A model generated the notes under the pieces. The model saw only the letters and a list, made by a program, of their open reading frames with translations, did not search any database and was not told where the DNA came from. Position numbers and translations under genes: made by a program. A DNA stretch of 64,000 nucleotides. Source: Ascaris suum (Eukaryota; Nematoda; Chromadorea; Rhabditida; Ascarididae). This document shows positions 44,634 to 58,800 of the stretch, piece by piece (position 1 is the first letter of the stretch; the number at the start of each line of letters is the position of its first letter). The stretch covers positions 7,787,001 to 7,851,000 of the forward strand of contig CM024188.1 of assembly GCA_013433145.1 (NCBI GenBank), written 5' to 3'.

Positions 44634-47295
44634 ATAATAAGTCAAAGTGGATTGCAAGCCATTCACATAAGGGAACTCTTCGTCAGTTCTAGGACTAAAC
44701 TATTTGTTTTGAATGCCGATCAGTAAAGTTGTCACCTGATTGTTCTAACAGCTGAACACTTTCTTCAATTGCCGACAATAATTCTATGCCATGCAAAGAC
44801 ACCGCCAGAACTGTATTTCATGTGAAGAGAGAAGAGGGTTATTTTTTGGCTCGGCCACGGGTGGAACATTAAAAATAGCCGCTAGTCTTTCCTATGTATG
44901 GTTACTATGTAAGCTATTCAAAATCATCCCTCTCCCCATTTCAATTCTGATCCTCGAATTTCGAGTGAGTGTTGCTTTTCTATTCGAAACTCTTCAGGGA
45001 AGACACCAAGTTAAACTGATAATATCTTCAAGCAAAATCATTCCGTTGCAACTCTTCACACAATGTTACTTTTCGAGGCATTTTGGAAAGCAGGTTATTC
45101 GACCGATGAGAAGGCGTTCGATTTGCTAGTCGCAAGTAACTCATTAATTTCTACCATATTTTGTGAGCAATTTCAATACTAGCTGAGCTAATTACCTTTC
45201 AAGAGCTTCTTTTATGTTGCAGTAGTAAGATTATGCTGTAAAAATAAAAGAGTCGCTTAATCAAACCGATTTAAAGATTTTCGAATTAATTTTGTTTACA
45301 TAGAGTAGCCAAAATCATCTTGTGTTTGTTCATGAAGCACCAAATGAGAAGGAAGTCAATCGCTGGCGAATATATTGTTACTCAGCTCAAAAGTGGGAGG
45401 CACAACCGAGTTTGTATTACAGTCTAATTTTGCCAGAGAGGGCTCAACTCAGTAGCGGTGTTTCGCTGTGTGGGGGTGGGCAAAGTGAGCCAAAAATTTC
45501 GCTGAGAGCACTGAAAATTTTGGCAATTAGGCAATCACGGGTAGTATCTATGCAACAGATATGGCTGACAAGGTAACTGTAACATTTTTTTTCGGAAATT
45601 TTAAGCCTTCCCACTGCTCCTTAGCGTTAACGATTACAGAATTGGTACTCTGCAAGGGCGAGAAGTATCACCGTAATGCTTTCTGCAAGAATCTCAGCAA
45701 GTTGCATAGTAGCAGTATGCGGAGATGTGATTTAAAGAGCATGCATTATTGTGATTCAACTTGCTCAGTAACGCCTCTATAGAGTGCGATGGCATAATTC
45801 GAGTGCTTCGACCGCTCCGATTCCGCTTATCATTTGTTCTCCCTTGTACAGCTGTGGTGGTAGGTTTTTAATTTTCGAGAAGCAGGAAAATGCAATCACG
45901 GCCCAGGAATTGTGAGGCTTTTGCGTTTTCAAAGTAGGTAGTTTAGAGTAGAGAACTGCGAAAATTTCGAGTGAAATATGCTTGGAATATTTCACTAAAA
46001 CGATCAACGCGGACCTCCTTATTCACCAACAAAAACGGCGAAAAACAGAACAAAAAACATAAACACAACGAAGAAATAGGTAGAAAAGAGGCGTCAAGAT
46101 GAGTGTCGACTAAGTTTCTCGATAGCATTCCTAAGAACCTGCTCACTCTAGCTACTTCCATAACATAAATACTGCGTTTGAAAAGCAATATTTGGGAGCA
46201 TAACATCTGCAATCCATATATTCGGCATTTCTGCTCGTTACACTAATCCAATAGAAGCGAACTCGGTTATAATTCAGTGCTCTCGATTAGTGTGACTATC
46301 GATCATTTCGTAAACTTTAATTATACCATTAACAATTCTTCCCATTCCTAGTGCTTTCAACGTTGTCTGCACAGGTCTATCGTTGTATTTCAGCAGGACT
46401 TTAGTGACTTGCTTATGGATAGACGCCACTAAATTTGAATGCCAATTGAATCCTTTGAGAGGTGCAGATGATATCGCCGCAAATGATAATATCAGATATC
46501 ATGCATACATATACGAAGGCATCGGTATTTGAATTCTGAAAGGCACAAAATATAAAGAAAACTGAGGAACTGTTCAATTCGCTCTTATAAGCTTTTCACT
46601 ACAGTGCGCACTGAACTGCCATTTCCTATCAACCATAATTTCTCGATCCTGGACTGGTTGAGCATTCTCACACGGAACTACTCTGACAGTTAGCGAGGAC
46701 ACCGTTGCCGAGATGGTTGGCAAAATTTGACATTTAAAGGCAGAAGGACTCATTTCATCCTTACCCTGTCCTCTCATTTCAGTCACGAATACCGCTCGTA
46801 CTTATGCGCTTTTTTTATTCGTTCGTAATAGGAACCTCTAGATGGCTACCAAATGCGGTGGAGTGTCTTGCAAAGATGCACATACAGAGACAGTGTAATC
46901 TGCTGGAGCATAGATGCTGAAGTAGCGGCGAATTTCGGCATTTCGAGGAAGGAGCCACAGTCAGAGGTTGGCAAGTATAGGTGAGGATTGAAAGCGCCAG
47001 AAATCTTGAACAGGAACCCTTCGAAAACTTGAGATCATTTCCTGGTTCAGCGCTTTTCCGATCAAACCAATATCCACAATTTATGAAGCTCTCAGTTAAG
47101 ACTGTTTTGAAAAATTTCACGGCCTAAAAAAATGATCACTGAAAACTCAACAATCAATGAGCCGCCAGTTTTGACTAAAAATTCTAGGCTAAAAAATTTT
47201 CACAGAATTTGGTGAAGATAAGCGCACACACGCCTGATTTGAATGAGCTTGCTAGCACTACCGCATAGGCCTGGTGACCTAACCCCATGCATCGG

Positions 47296-47757
47296 TTAAT
47301 GCCTTTTTAAAGTGTCTGTTCTGAATGACATACGATCGGAACTGCGATGGCATGTCATGTAACTGAACTTCGGTAGAAAGAAATAAGACCTCGTTACATG
47401 CTTTGTAAAGCTATCAACAAAAGAATAGTCCGTTCTTGGCCCCAGAGAGCGGGTGGTGAATAGGAGACGAACTGCACTGCCGTTCCTTCTCGTTGAAATA
47501 TTGATTCCATTCGTGAAAAAATTGGTGGTTTCCATAAATTGTTGGTGCTTCATGGTTTCCCTGAAGACATGAGGTTGAATAAAATCAGCATTGTGCAACA
47601 TGCTCTGTTTCATGCACACTGCCATCCCAACCTTCAATTCTGACCCTGTTCTACAAGGAACGTTACACCTGCGTATTGTTTGTCGGTTGTTAGTGTCAAC
47701 AGGATCCCCAATTTTTGGCAGTCTTCTAATTTTCGAGGAAATCCAAAATTTCTTCAC
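47296..47757 (-). other. Unidentified 153-codon open frame
   Basis: Long for this AT-rich sequence. It begins KKFWISSKIRRLPKIGDP and includes SAVRLLFTTRSLGPRTDYS. It has no signal peptide or membrane segment. The Lys/Arg/Phe-rich look faintly resembles retroelement polyprotein, but no diagnostic motif is present. It could be chance. Confidence 0.2.
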
Positions 47758-48834
47758 TTCTTCGAGTTTAGAAAAAAAATCTCATCCCTCTCTCAATACG
47801 GTTGACAGTTGAAAAAGTCGAGAGTGGGTGGTTCATACTTCGATATCACTTCCTTGCTACAAGTGTGGAAATTTTCCTGAGTGCCAGCACTGCAGTACAG
47901 TGTCTAAATTTGACTTGGGTGAAGGCTTTTTGCCCTACCCGTCCCCTCCTCCCATCCGCCGTGATCCGGAACCTCCGAAATTCGTTTCGATTTTCTCCTT
48001 CCCAATTCAACGTGGTCCCATTTTCGGAAACCTGTGCACGTGGGGGGTCGGGATTCGTTCGGGACCTGAAGCAAACTGCACTACACCACGACATAAGCGT
48101 AGACTCTTTCATGGCACGGATGGGTTGAATGTGCTGAAATATTCGTTTGCAAGCTCAACGACTGACTCATAGAATGGATTTATCGAAGATATTGCATATG
48201 CAAGGAACATCAGCGAGCCTTGGTGGTAAACATCCAACGACACACCCCACTATCGACGGCACTAAATGTTTCTTCCAGATGCATCTTATGTGCTGTGTAT
48301 CTATGCAATCTTTCTATTCTGGCTTGTGCAAGTAAATTACATTTTTCGTTCGTTTCAAGCCACGAGCCATACGCTGCGTAAGCGATGATACTCTGTTGTG
48401 ATAATGTTTCCGTGTGTTTTCACTTTCTTTAATAAAATTATCGTTCATTGTCGAGCGTTATCAAAAAAAATCGCGAATTGTGTGAGGCGACAATTCGCGT
48501 TTTCCAAAGTAATCAAGTCAGCCGCATTTTTAAATCAGTTATTTGTTAATCCACCTTAAAGCTGCATGGTTATGTGTTTTCAGGGAAATTTGTCTACCCG
48601 GACCTCTTAAAAGCGGATTTAAAGATGGATAAAAACGACAAAAGTTGTTCGTTCTTTTTTACTGTCCAGATGACGGCGTAAAAGTTTATACTGGGTACGG
48701 AGGAATTTCGTCTTATCATAAAGTGGTAACTATGTTTATATACCACTTCGTCTTAAATAATGTTAGTTCTGTCTTGAGAGTTTTTGTGTTATACGCTCTT
48801 CAGACCCGTTGCGTTAGTTGCAAGCTGATTGGGC

Positions 48835-48925
48835 CGTGGCGAATAATGACAAATGAATCGGACACAGCCAGCTCAGTCGGCTGCAGAATGCGCAATGAAA
48901 GCTGAAGGTCGAGAGTTCTGACCTC
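48835..48925 (+). repeat. Possible tRNA-derived (SINE-like) sequence
   Basis: CAGCTCAGTCGGCTG near 48,870 resembles an A box. About 40 bases later, GGTCGAGAGTTCTGACC loosely resembles a B box. No cloverleaf can be completed by eye and no tail was found. Confidence 0.2.
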
Positions 48926-50246
48926 GCCTGATGACAACTTTTCACTTATTGTTAAATGATGCTTCTTATGTCGTCGACTCGGAGTGTAGTCTGACTTCGA
49001 AGGGTTCTGATTCTCGAATGCAAAAATTTTCTGGAAGCCCTGGGATAGGAGGTGGGATGTGGGGACGGAGCAGGGGATTCTCACATTCAGGCTGTTGGGG
49101 TATGCTTAAAGGCATTGCTATGCTGTGGGTCGCATCTATACATATAGCAAAGCATGTAGCACTTAGCATGCATCGATACGGGACATGTAACACAGGAATA
49201 CATGCAAGTTGTCCTTGCAAACGCTTCTTCGAAGACCTTTAACGTGCGAGAGCAGTCTTCGAGTGGGGAGAATAACGGAACCTTTCTTTTCAGCAGTAAA
49301 TCAATGGGGAAGTGACGTAGATCAACCAAAAAGCGTCTTCCGTAAAGCGAATAATCGAAAGTCTAAACGTCTTCCAGCAAACACTCGCTTCTACTTAAAA
49401 AGAAATTTAGAAACACTTTATCGAGATGACAGGCAAGCCTTCTTTTGCATTCGACGCACAGCGGGTTATCTTCGAGAAGCTTCAGTCGGAAACCAACAGG
49501 TCAGTGAAATAGAAAGACCGCAGGTTTTCACTAGGTTTTTGCCCGCTGAGCCGACAAGCTGCTTAGAATTTACGTTGAGAAACCGCACGGGGACAAAAAT
49601 TGCGCCTTATTTTGCAATGCATTGCTCTTGAGAGATTGTCAGATTTTTTCCAATCATTCTCAAAAACGCTACCGCCTTCATAAAAATGGCATACATATTT
49701 ATTCACCTAGAACTCCATCCAGATATGAGGCGACATAAATTGGCTTGTTGATTTATATCTCATCTTAGTTGACAGTCTGCTGCAGTTGCATGTAATTTCA
49801 CATGCACTGGTGAACTCGTGTGTGTAACAGTTCGGTTATCTTTCATTTTTCTGTTGCAATTTTTTAAAATCTGTTGCTTTTGACTTCTCGTGAATTTTGC
49901 ATATGTAATTCAAATTGGTCGCAACTTATACACGGCAGCAAACTGAGTGATTGTGACACCCAACGGAATAGTGATTTACGCAGCAGTTTGCTATAGTGGT
50001 TGCAAGCTAAAGCTGCACTGCAGTGTTGCAAGCCTATCAACAAGGAATCGTCATCCATTTAAGCGCTTCATAGTGCCACTGAATGTCTGCAAAAATTACT
50101 CAACTCACTAGTTGTTGTTGCGTTCGAGAAGGGGGCAGTCGTTTCTCTCATCGACGCAAATGATCGTTCAGTTTTAATCGTTTCAAAAATGCAGTGCAGA
50201 TGGTGATGTATTTTGCGGGCAAGCATGTTGCTATATTCGCACACTT

Positions 50247-50440
<194 letters not shown>

Positions 50441-53400
50441 CATTACCTTTTTGAATATTTCACACCATAAAAAAGCTAACAAAATAAGCTTATTTCCACT
50501 GAACCATAAGATGTACATTGCCGTTCTCCAAATTAATTTCAGAGTGAAAGAACTCTCTGTATTAATAGAGAATTATAAAATTTTAAACCACGAGATTTCA
50601 GCGTGAAGAATATTAGAGAGAGCTAAAGCGCTCGCAACCAACGCAAAAAGTAAAGGAACTTTACTTTTTACACATCGTTGCAAATGAGACATTACACAAT
50701 AGTATGCATTGATTATGTATTTTACTATTATCATATGTTCGTGCATTATTTCTTCCTTTTTTGCAAGTGTACTGCACGTATAATACTTGTAACATTAAAC
50801 TTAATGAAGGGTTTAACCGTTTTTAGCACTCTCGCTAGTCTAAGACATCTCTCCGAGGTACGGGACACGAGAAATCTGAGACAAACAAATGGCCAGATAA
50901 GGAAGAGTACAGTTTATATGACATCTGTGATACCTGCGCCAGCCATCAATCATTGCTGTCGAATTAGCTGTGATCGCTTTTCACAAAATTTGACCACTCA
51001 GAGGACTGGGACACATCTTCGTAAGGACTTGCATTGCAGTAGTTATAGATTGTAGCATAGAATAAGTGAATACAAATAGGGCAACCTCCGTCCGTCGTGA
51101 CGAGTCGTCACTTCCCGATGCACACACAGTAGGTAGGTTATCAGGGTTTGAAGGCAACAGTTACAAATGACAATGAAATTATACACAGAAACTTATCGGA
51201 TGAATGAGCATAGGCTGAAAATATTAGAGAGGCACTTTGTTGAGGTTTCATTATAATACGTCGGTGCAGTTGACACAAATCATCGCTAAAAGCAGAGAGT
51301 TGCAGCGGTTGATGCTGATGTTTGTTAAATGGGTTTTTTTTCGCAATTCATTGCGACGCGCTCATATTGAGAAGCCCGAATTAAATGCGTACAAAACACG
51401 TGTTTCCATGACACAGCACTGCAGAGAATGATTTGCAAACGGAAATGCGAGAAATGGTGGCAGTATCAGCTGGACGGCTCACGCACATATTCCGTGAAAC
51501 TTGTTCTCAAGTGCAGCGAAGAAAAAAGCCACTCTTCCCGTTTCACTGAGTACGTAGAAGTGTCAACGTTTATCGGGGGTCGTCTCCGTTCTCAATGTTT
51601 CCACATGGAATTTTCATCAAGATTGTGATTTAACTAGAACGAAAAAAGCTGAATCATAAAACATCTTCGAAATCAGTTTGCTGCTTTATTTCATCGAATT
51701 GGACGCCTTCCTATTCAAACGCAGTGCTTAGTTCATGGGTTCTGCTCGCTTTGAATATGTTCGAAATCGTTTCCCTTATCCGCAAAAGATATAGCTGATG
51801 CAATGTTTTGCTCTTTTCGAGTTGCAGACACCAGTTTGATGAGTTGAGTTGGTAGTCCAGGAATACATGTGCAGTAGGCTGTTCCTTTATTTCCGTCTGC
51901 GAAAAACCAGGTGATTATTTAAAAACTCAAAAAAATTCTAGATTTCGCGGCGATGGAAACAAAGGCCGGTGATAAAAATCCGTGCTTAACGGATTGGAAC
52001 AAAATCGAGACTTCGTATGTGTGAGTTAATTTAAATTGATCTGCTGCAGACTACGTCTGAAAGTTACTAGAACGAGCTAAAATGCGTTTGGAGAATTTTT
52101 AATGTGTGTGGCGCTAGAAATCGAATCTGCGATGTTCAGTTTTACTTCAGCATATTAAAGAATAGTGCATTCAGTCTGCTAACGATGTTAGCAAATGAAA
52201 AGAAATGTGTTATACGTAAAGCAAATGAAATCACACAAAACTGAAGGGGGGAACTCCATCATAATTGCAAATCAGCGGCTTTCTTTTTTGTCATAAAACA
52301 AGAGCAGTTCCTCACTTTCATGGAAATTTGTCACGGACGCTGGTTTGGAATCGTTCTTTAATGCGATTACTACTTTTGTGTTAAATATTGCCCACTAGAG
52401 CTTAAAATAGCAGTGGCACAATATAGCAAGTTGGAGTTAAATTCCGGATCAAAATCGCCACGTGGACCGCAAATGTATTTGACTCATATCCAAAGTAGAG
52501 TACTTCATGAAAAAGTTTTTGTTTGCAGATACTACTTTCATTTTCTTCACTTTCCCACAGTTTATTTGGCTCTGCAGATAGCATATTTCTGTGTTACGAT
52601 TAGCATTTGCTCCTATGTGCCCTCAAAATTGAAAAAATTCGACATGAGTTTTTCGTTCTGTTAAAGGAGACCGATACCAACGAGAATCGAGAGATCACTT
52701 AATAACACTATTATTCTGTTCTACTGAAAAAGAAGTCAAAGGGTGTATACACTGTTCAACGACCCAAGAGTTGTTCACTTCAACGGACACAGAGATTTCC
52801 GTTTCAGCATCTTCTTGTAATTTTCCACGAACGAACCGTGAAAGTGAAATAAACCTCATGACTGACCGACTTGCGAGTCGAAGCATGGAAAAAATCATGT
52901 AGAAGTGAGGTGTCTGACGCAAAGCATGAGCGCTAATGCGTGTGTACTTTCGATATTGTGTATGCTGATTTGCTATAACAACTGAGAGGTAGTGAGGAAA
53001 GGCAAAGCTGTGGTCACCTGCTACTGGTGATTCGGAGTGTGGAAGTATCATCACTGGCTGTTCTCTATTGTTTGTATATTAGTTCCCTGTATACATACAA
53101 ATGATAGCGTTTATATTTTCACCACTGAAGCGTGCACATTAGGCCATAATGCTCTTTGTGGAGCCCTTGCACAAAAAATATTCAACGATGCATGGCAGTG
53201 TTGAACAGTGATGCCTCTAATCTAGCAAAACGCATAAGTGACGAGGTGCAACAAATTCTCCTACTCACCTTAAATCAGTTCAGTGTTTCGCAGAGCTTCG
53301 TGAAGCCGACCAACAGAAAAAACGACGTCGAACACATTGAAAAAGTCAATTGTATATGTTCGCCATGAACAAAAGCATTCCGACAATCCACTCCCACCTG

Positions 53401-53728
53401 CATTCTTCCGATTTTTCCTGCCGCTGTATATATCTTTTGAAAGGAGCACTGAGGGAAATGCAAAAAGGACAAAAGCAGCGACCGTTTTTCTTTACCTGAG
53501 CCTAAGTAAAACGGTGTAGTGCGAAAAGAAAAAAGGCGATACGTTTCAGTTGTTAGTGCAACGGACATATCCAAGGATTATGGTTCGACGCGAGCATGAC
53601 AAGAGGGTCTTCAATTGCTTGGAGTCGTGAACGGTGACCGGTAACCTACAGAGATTGTTCGAGGTCTTGATAACGTAGTTCATAAAGTAGCTTTTTCTGG
53701 TTTTCGTTCCCGATCATTCTTCTTTCAG

Positions 53729-53842
53729 CTTCAACCCATTCCGTCTGCCGCCGAAATTGTATTAGAGATCGAAATTAGAGAATTCCTCGCAGTAGACGCC
53801 GAAAAAGATCTATATATGATCTTTCAATTTTCTAGAAGACTA
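53729..53842 (+). CDS. Possible exon of a Cys-loop ligand-gated ion channel (extracellular domain)
   Basis: After a CTTCTTTCAG acceptor, a 114-base phase-0 stretch reads LQPIPSAAEIVLEIEIREFL, then AVDAEKDLYMIFQF and SRRL, before a possible GTGACT donor. In Cys-loop receptors this region has alternating hydrophobics, then a Val/Ile-Asp stretch, then a phenylalanine-rich strand leading to W-x-D-x-RL. The fit is suggestive only, and the Trp/Asp are missing. No other channel exon (Cys-loop, TM segments) was found nearby. If no donor is used, the frame stops at 53,858. Confidence 0.22.
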
Positions 53843-55298
53843 GTGACTGCGGAGATGTGAGGCCCTCTCCGAGATAGGCTGCTTCCTTGGGCAGTTTTAA
53901 ACTTTTCGTTTGGGTTCTCTTTGTGTACTAGCGCTACATAAATTCAATTATTACTATGTCTTTAGCAGTTCGACGATACTGAATCACCGAATCATACGGT
54001 CCCTCCAAATATAGCTTCCGGTCGTCCGCATATAAATATGGCAACATACATGAGGCCCACATTTGCATTATATAAAAGTGAAGCTTCTTTCGATGCTTCT
54101 CGTCTTGAATACTCAGTGCATATTGTACGCTAGCCATTGGGTGTATATGTTTCTATTTCTGTGATTGCTTGAGGTATTTTTTCCTCTCTCTGAGAGAGTG
54201 AATAAATAAAGGAAGTTTGTCATTCGATCTGCACACAGCTTCGTACAAAGATGTCAAACTGACCAGAGTGCCATCAACAATTGCTTCGCCAATTTAACAA
54301 ACCAGGCAAATGGGCCTAAATGGTTCTTGCTAAATGGAGGCCAACAATCAAATTTTCTAATTCTATGAATCAAAAGACCTGTACCAACAAAGACAAAGAT
54401 CGAAAAACCACCCAACAAAGATCGGTATTGCACCGCTGTACTATGCTTTGCAGGTCACTATTAAAACTTGGGTTATGCTGAATTCTTTTTCCCCACATCT
54501 TTTTAATAAAACTGAGTTTTGCAGCTGAAGTATTCAGTGAAGGAGTATAAAAGATTGACTTTCGACCCCAACATTTGCACTCTCACTAAGAAGTTTCAGT
54601 GTAAAGAGTCTTCCTAAAAATGCAGAAGACCTGTTGTCGGATCGGATCTGAGAGTATAGTGGCAGCTTATTTCACAGCGGTGCAATTGCCCTCGAGACTT
54701 TTTGAGTCTCGCGACAACAATTAATTTGTGAGGAAATGACGACGTTTGAGCCCTTTAGATTTCTCTTATTGCATCGATGGAATCATGCCTTTCCGGGAGT
54801 CTTGTTATATCGCCGGGGGTTTCCTTAAGGATGTATATGCGTATATACTGTAATAACCCCCAACCTTCTCGTCAAATGCGAAATATATCCTCGAATAGCC
54901 GCACCCTCCGCTACCTTCGCATTTTATAGTCGAGCATATTTGAAAAACGCGCCCTTGTTCGAATTTGTTAAAATCCGTCGCTCATCGACTCTTCGCCACT
55001 AGTCCAGTTCGTTCATCAGGTACGCACTATCCCATAGCAGTGCTATTCGCCGGAGATCTCCCACTGCCATACTGCTAAATAGGTTGGGAAACGTGCCGTA
55101 CCGGTCTTTTTTTTAGAACGGCAGAATCGCTGTTTCGCAGCATAAGGCAACGCGTTAGGACCAACGGCATTACAGCAAAACAGAGCTCTGTAGAGACAGG
55201 GTGGAAATAAATGCACGGGACATTATCGATCCACCGAAGGTTCGTGTATGGCAGTGATGGTGTACTTTTATAGTAGGAGAATGTAACAGTTGATTTGT

Positions 55299-55826
55299 TT
55301 AGGCTTCCTCGAGCGGCAGGTAGCGGGAATGATCGTATTTGCGAGGTGGGTCCTGTGGAAGGTGCAGTCATCATAAAATACTTGGCCAATTGAGCGAATA
55401 GTTATTTTAGATATTCAGCGTGACCTGTCTACGAGATTAATAACGTCCATGTTGACAGCGATCGTTGATGAGGGCATTCAAGCATATTTCTACCACAACT
55501 TTCGAGCGCTTTTAAATACTGTCACGCCATATTTATCTGCCAGTAGCCTATTTTGCTTCAATTCTAACATTCAGACCTGCAAACAGTGCACTTCCGGTTC
55601 ATGTTTCATTGCTCTCCCTCCTTTCTTTCTTGGTTTTCTCTAGCTGCAACACAGTGCACACCTTCCATTTCACTGGCACGGTTTCTGTTGTGTACATGAA
55701 TCCGTCAGCATCGAGCTGTAACGATCGGCATTCGATGCTTGCTCTCGCAACGAAAGGATCGTAATGGCCTTGCATTGTGCGAACGATGTGCGAATAAGCC
55801 GTTTGCCTTGGTGGTGTTGACAGCAT
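55299..55826 (-). CDS. Small 72-residue protein, two exons, unrecognised
   Basis: Minus-strand exon 1 (55,826-55,662) reads MLSTPPRQTAYSHIVRTMQG, then HYDPFVARASIECRSLQLDA and DGFMYTTETVPVKWK. A donor GTGTGC follows in phase 0. Exon 2 (55,352-55,299) follows a CACCTTCCACAG acceptor and reads DPPRKYDHSRYLPLEEA-stop. The join VPVKWK-DPPRKYDHS reads smoothly, with mixed composition and no low complexity, so I believe it is a real gene. There is no signal peptide or membrane segment. The size, basic N-terminal part and acidic end would suit a small mitochondrial or ribosome-associated protein, but I do not recognise the family. The start could instead be the internal Met before QGHYDPF, or an upstream exon may exist. 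Confidence 0.48.
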
Positions 55827-58800
55827 TCTATGATTACTTGTTTTCGTGGTTGATTCTTTGAGTTATTGGCAGTGTTATTAGCATGCTGAAGTTGCCTGGT
55901 TCGTTGCTTATTAAATGAAGTTAGTGGAGTCTGAAGTCGGGACATTTGACTCTAAACGAGGAAGTTTGGCCACTGGACTCCAGCGAAGTGGGAAAGTGTG
56001 CTAGGAGGCAGAAGAATAATCGGTGTGTTACGCATGCGTGCTTCGACCTCAACTCGAGCACGTTTAAAAACGTCGCCAGAGCAGCTTGCAGGAGGTCGCG
56101 ATGACTGAATTCGTAGTCGAGTCAGCGTCACGATGACGAGAGTAGACCTGTCCGAGCAAGCGACCCGTCACACCCATCGGTTGTCGAGGGGCTGCGGTTT
56201 GTGCTTGGGCGTGACCCAACCATATTTCCTCATATGTGACCGAGTTCACGCTGATGTTACGCGCGTAAATCGGGCCAAGTGTTCTCGCTTCACAAACTTT
56301 TTGCCTATGGTCCCCGTTTCCTCACTGCTTAATCGGTATAAACACAAGTGCTACACGAAGATGTGTATGCAGAATTGTTGTTCAGTCCGAACCGACTTCG
56401 CAAAAAAATGTTCCAAGGGCTTTAGGTTCCTTGTGAATGAGAGACTAGTTTCTTCCTTTCGGGGGATTCTTTCTTTCTGTTGGGGTTTTCGAACCAACTG
56501 ATTTGTGCTGTTCATTATTAGTGTTCGCCTCTGCATTGATGTAACCGTTATTGTCAGTTGCAACGCTGTGAAATAGGCAATTTACCTAGGACGTAGAAAT
56601 GGTTAGCATCGGCTCTTCGAATATTCACTTCAACTAAATAAACCATTGTGATTTTTTGGTTTTAATTCTCCTTTTCTGATTTATTCTTTTACTGCACATA
56701 TTGCAGCGGTAGTTTTTACTCGGGAACTGCAGTTCTAGGTGTTTACGGGAGGGATAATCCGAACCGACTTCGTAAGTATTTTTTGATTCAAATATGGAGA
56801 TTTTTTTCAGCGCTGCCATCAATACTGCAGGTTGTATAACGCGTTGAGTGGATTCAAAAACAATTGCAGGTTTGGAACAGTCAATAAAAGACAAGATAGC
56901 ATCGTACGAGTTTTGTTCCTTTATTGATAGACCGTAGGAAATCAAACAGGCTTGCTGCAGCATTGATCTTACAGCCAACTTCAACAGCCTGGTGATACCG
57001 GGTCAGCAATTTTAGCTGCGGCTTGTTATGATAGCTGCAATGTTTTTATGTTAATAAAACGCGCTCCTTTATCCGCCCAGCGCCTAAAGCTGCGTGCGCT
57101 CATTTTGCGCGTCGTGCGCTGGTATGACGGAGATTCAGATGAGCGAAGCCAATCAGGCGAGCTCGAAGGAATTCGATGATAGCGCTGAAGTTTATTCTTT
57201 TTTTGTAGTGAAGTAAACAGTTTTTGCCTTAAAAATCTGTTCCCTGTGCGTTGTTGGACTCAAGAAGTTTCGTTTGGGAAGGAGAGGGACTCAGAATTCA
57301 CTTGGACCCCTTGGAAGGTCGCTGAAGATCGTTGGGGGTGCGGAATACCAACCTTGTCGCCGCCCCTTCAGTTTTGATCGTCTAATACTGGCCGTAAGTC
57401 ATCAATCCTCTCCTAGGCACTGCAGTTCCAGCGGGTGATGTTTTGCGCCATGATATCCAGTATCGCAGCACTGGGGTGGATTGCAAGCTTCTTCCAATCG
57501 TTGTTGTTAATAGACCGACACGGGAGTAAAAGCCGGCAAGTTGTCAGATCATTTTCTGCATACCAATACGCTAAAGAATGTTCTTGGCACGTTTCTCAGG
57601 CTTTTCTATGGTTATAGGCAGTAATGTAGGCAGTTTTTCTAATTCAGAAAGGATTCAGCCAAAGTTAAATATTCGACCACTCGTATTGTTATAAGAAAAC
57701 CTTAACCATGCTTTGTATAGGTCTGCAGAAATTTAAGCGGCCGTATGGAACAGATCCTCACAAAAATAATCCAGACGTCCCTACGACAATGTACTTCCCT
57801 ACTGATTGCACGAGCGCGAGACACTCTAAATTCGAAGTTTATGTTCTTTTTGAAAACTGCGTTATGCTGCGCGCCGATTTATGGGTCTAGCTGACCAGGC
57901 ATTGCTGCATAGGCACATTGTGCTGTTTAGGCCGACTGGGGGGGGGGGGGGGTGGAATATCGCGTTTTAGGTTATATCACCTTATGGCGCTGTAATTGCT
58001 GAGGTGGGAAAAAGAGGACTGCATTATCCATGCATAAACATTCCAGAGGGAGCGTTCTAGCTACGGGCTTGGATCTGCAAAAAAAGAGCGTTTTCCACAA
58101 TGGCAATGATCAAACATCACATTGCATAAAACGGTAAATTGGTTGTTGTACGCGGGTCATGGAGCATGGCTACAGCAACCCCCTGTTTGACGCCGAAAAT
58201 TATCGCCACCATATTCGGGGATCTGTGCTGCCTAAAAACTGAACATGTGGGTAAGAAATGTCCCATCAGGTAACCATGTGAGCGCCTTCACTTGAACTTG
58301 CTCTATTTTAATGCTTAGGTGTCAGAAAGCTGCGATAATCCTAGCACTTTTTGCCAGCTCGTTGTAGTAACAGGAGGCGAGTGGATTAATGAATCGCTGG
58401 ACTTTTCAACGACACATCTGGTCCGAAGTTCGCCATTTACTTTTCGCACTGCAGGTCGACGTCTGCCCATAACTACTCTCAGTCGTAGTGAAAGTTTTCC
58501 GTCCTTTGTATGAAGTAAAGCGAAGGTGTAGTCGCCTCACTTTTCTCGTTGCTTTCTCGATGTATTTTCCCACTTGCTGTTTCCGGTGCTTATGTAAGCA
58601 GATGGTGCATGCAGCGGGAGAAGTACACACAAAGATTGATATATGTGGAATGCCCATTTGGGTGGAAGGTGGACTTTATCGTGCACACCCCGACTTGGTT
58701 GGTTGAACGAGGTTGTGCTAAGAGCGCCTTCCATTTCCACGGAGTTACATCTGTGGGCTTCGGCTGCAGCAGAAAATTAAGTGAGGCTAGGTTAGGCGGT

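Noticed and set aside
48645..49631. Several overlapping frames of 80-140 codons on both strands
   Set aside because: Frames overlap antiparallel, none shows domain motifs or paired splice sites, and the region looks like chance or old repeat.
51949..52019. Possible first exon METKAGDKNPCLTDWNKI ending at GTGAGT
   Set aside because: No second exon could be joined in phase, and the peptide resembles nothing I know.
53934..54137. Minus-strand frame with LYADDRKLY, considered as an RT catalytic loop
   Set aside because: No other RT blocks lie around it in order on that strand; probably coincidence.
54525..54617. Exon-like frame LKYSVKEYKRLTFDPNICTL after TTTTGCAG
   Set aside because: Good acceptor and plausible composition, but only 30 codons, no partner exon in phase and no family resemblance.
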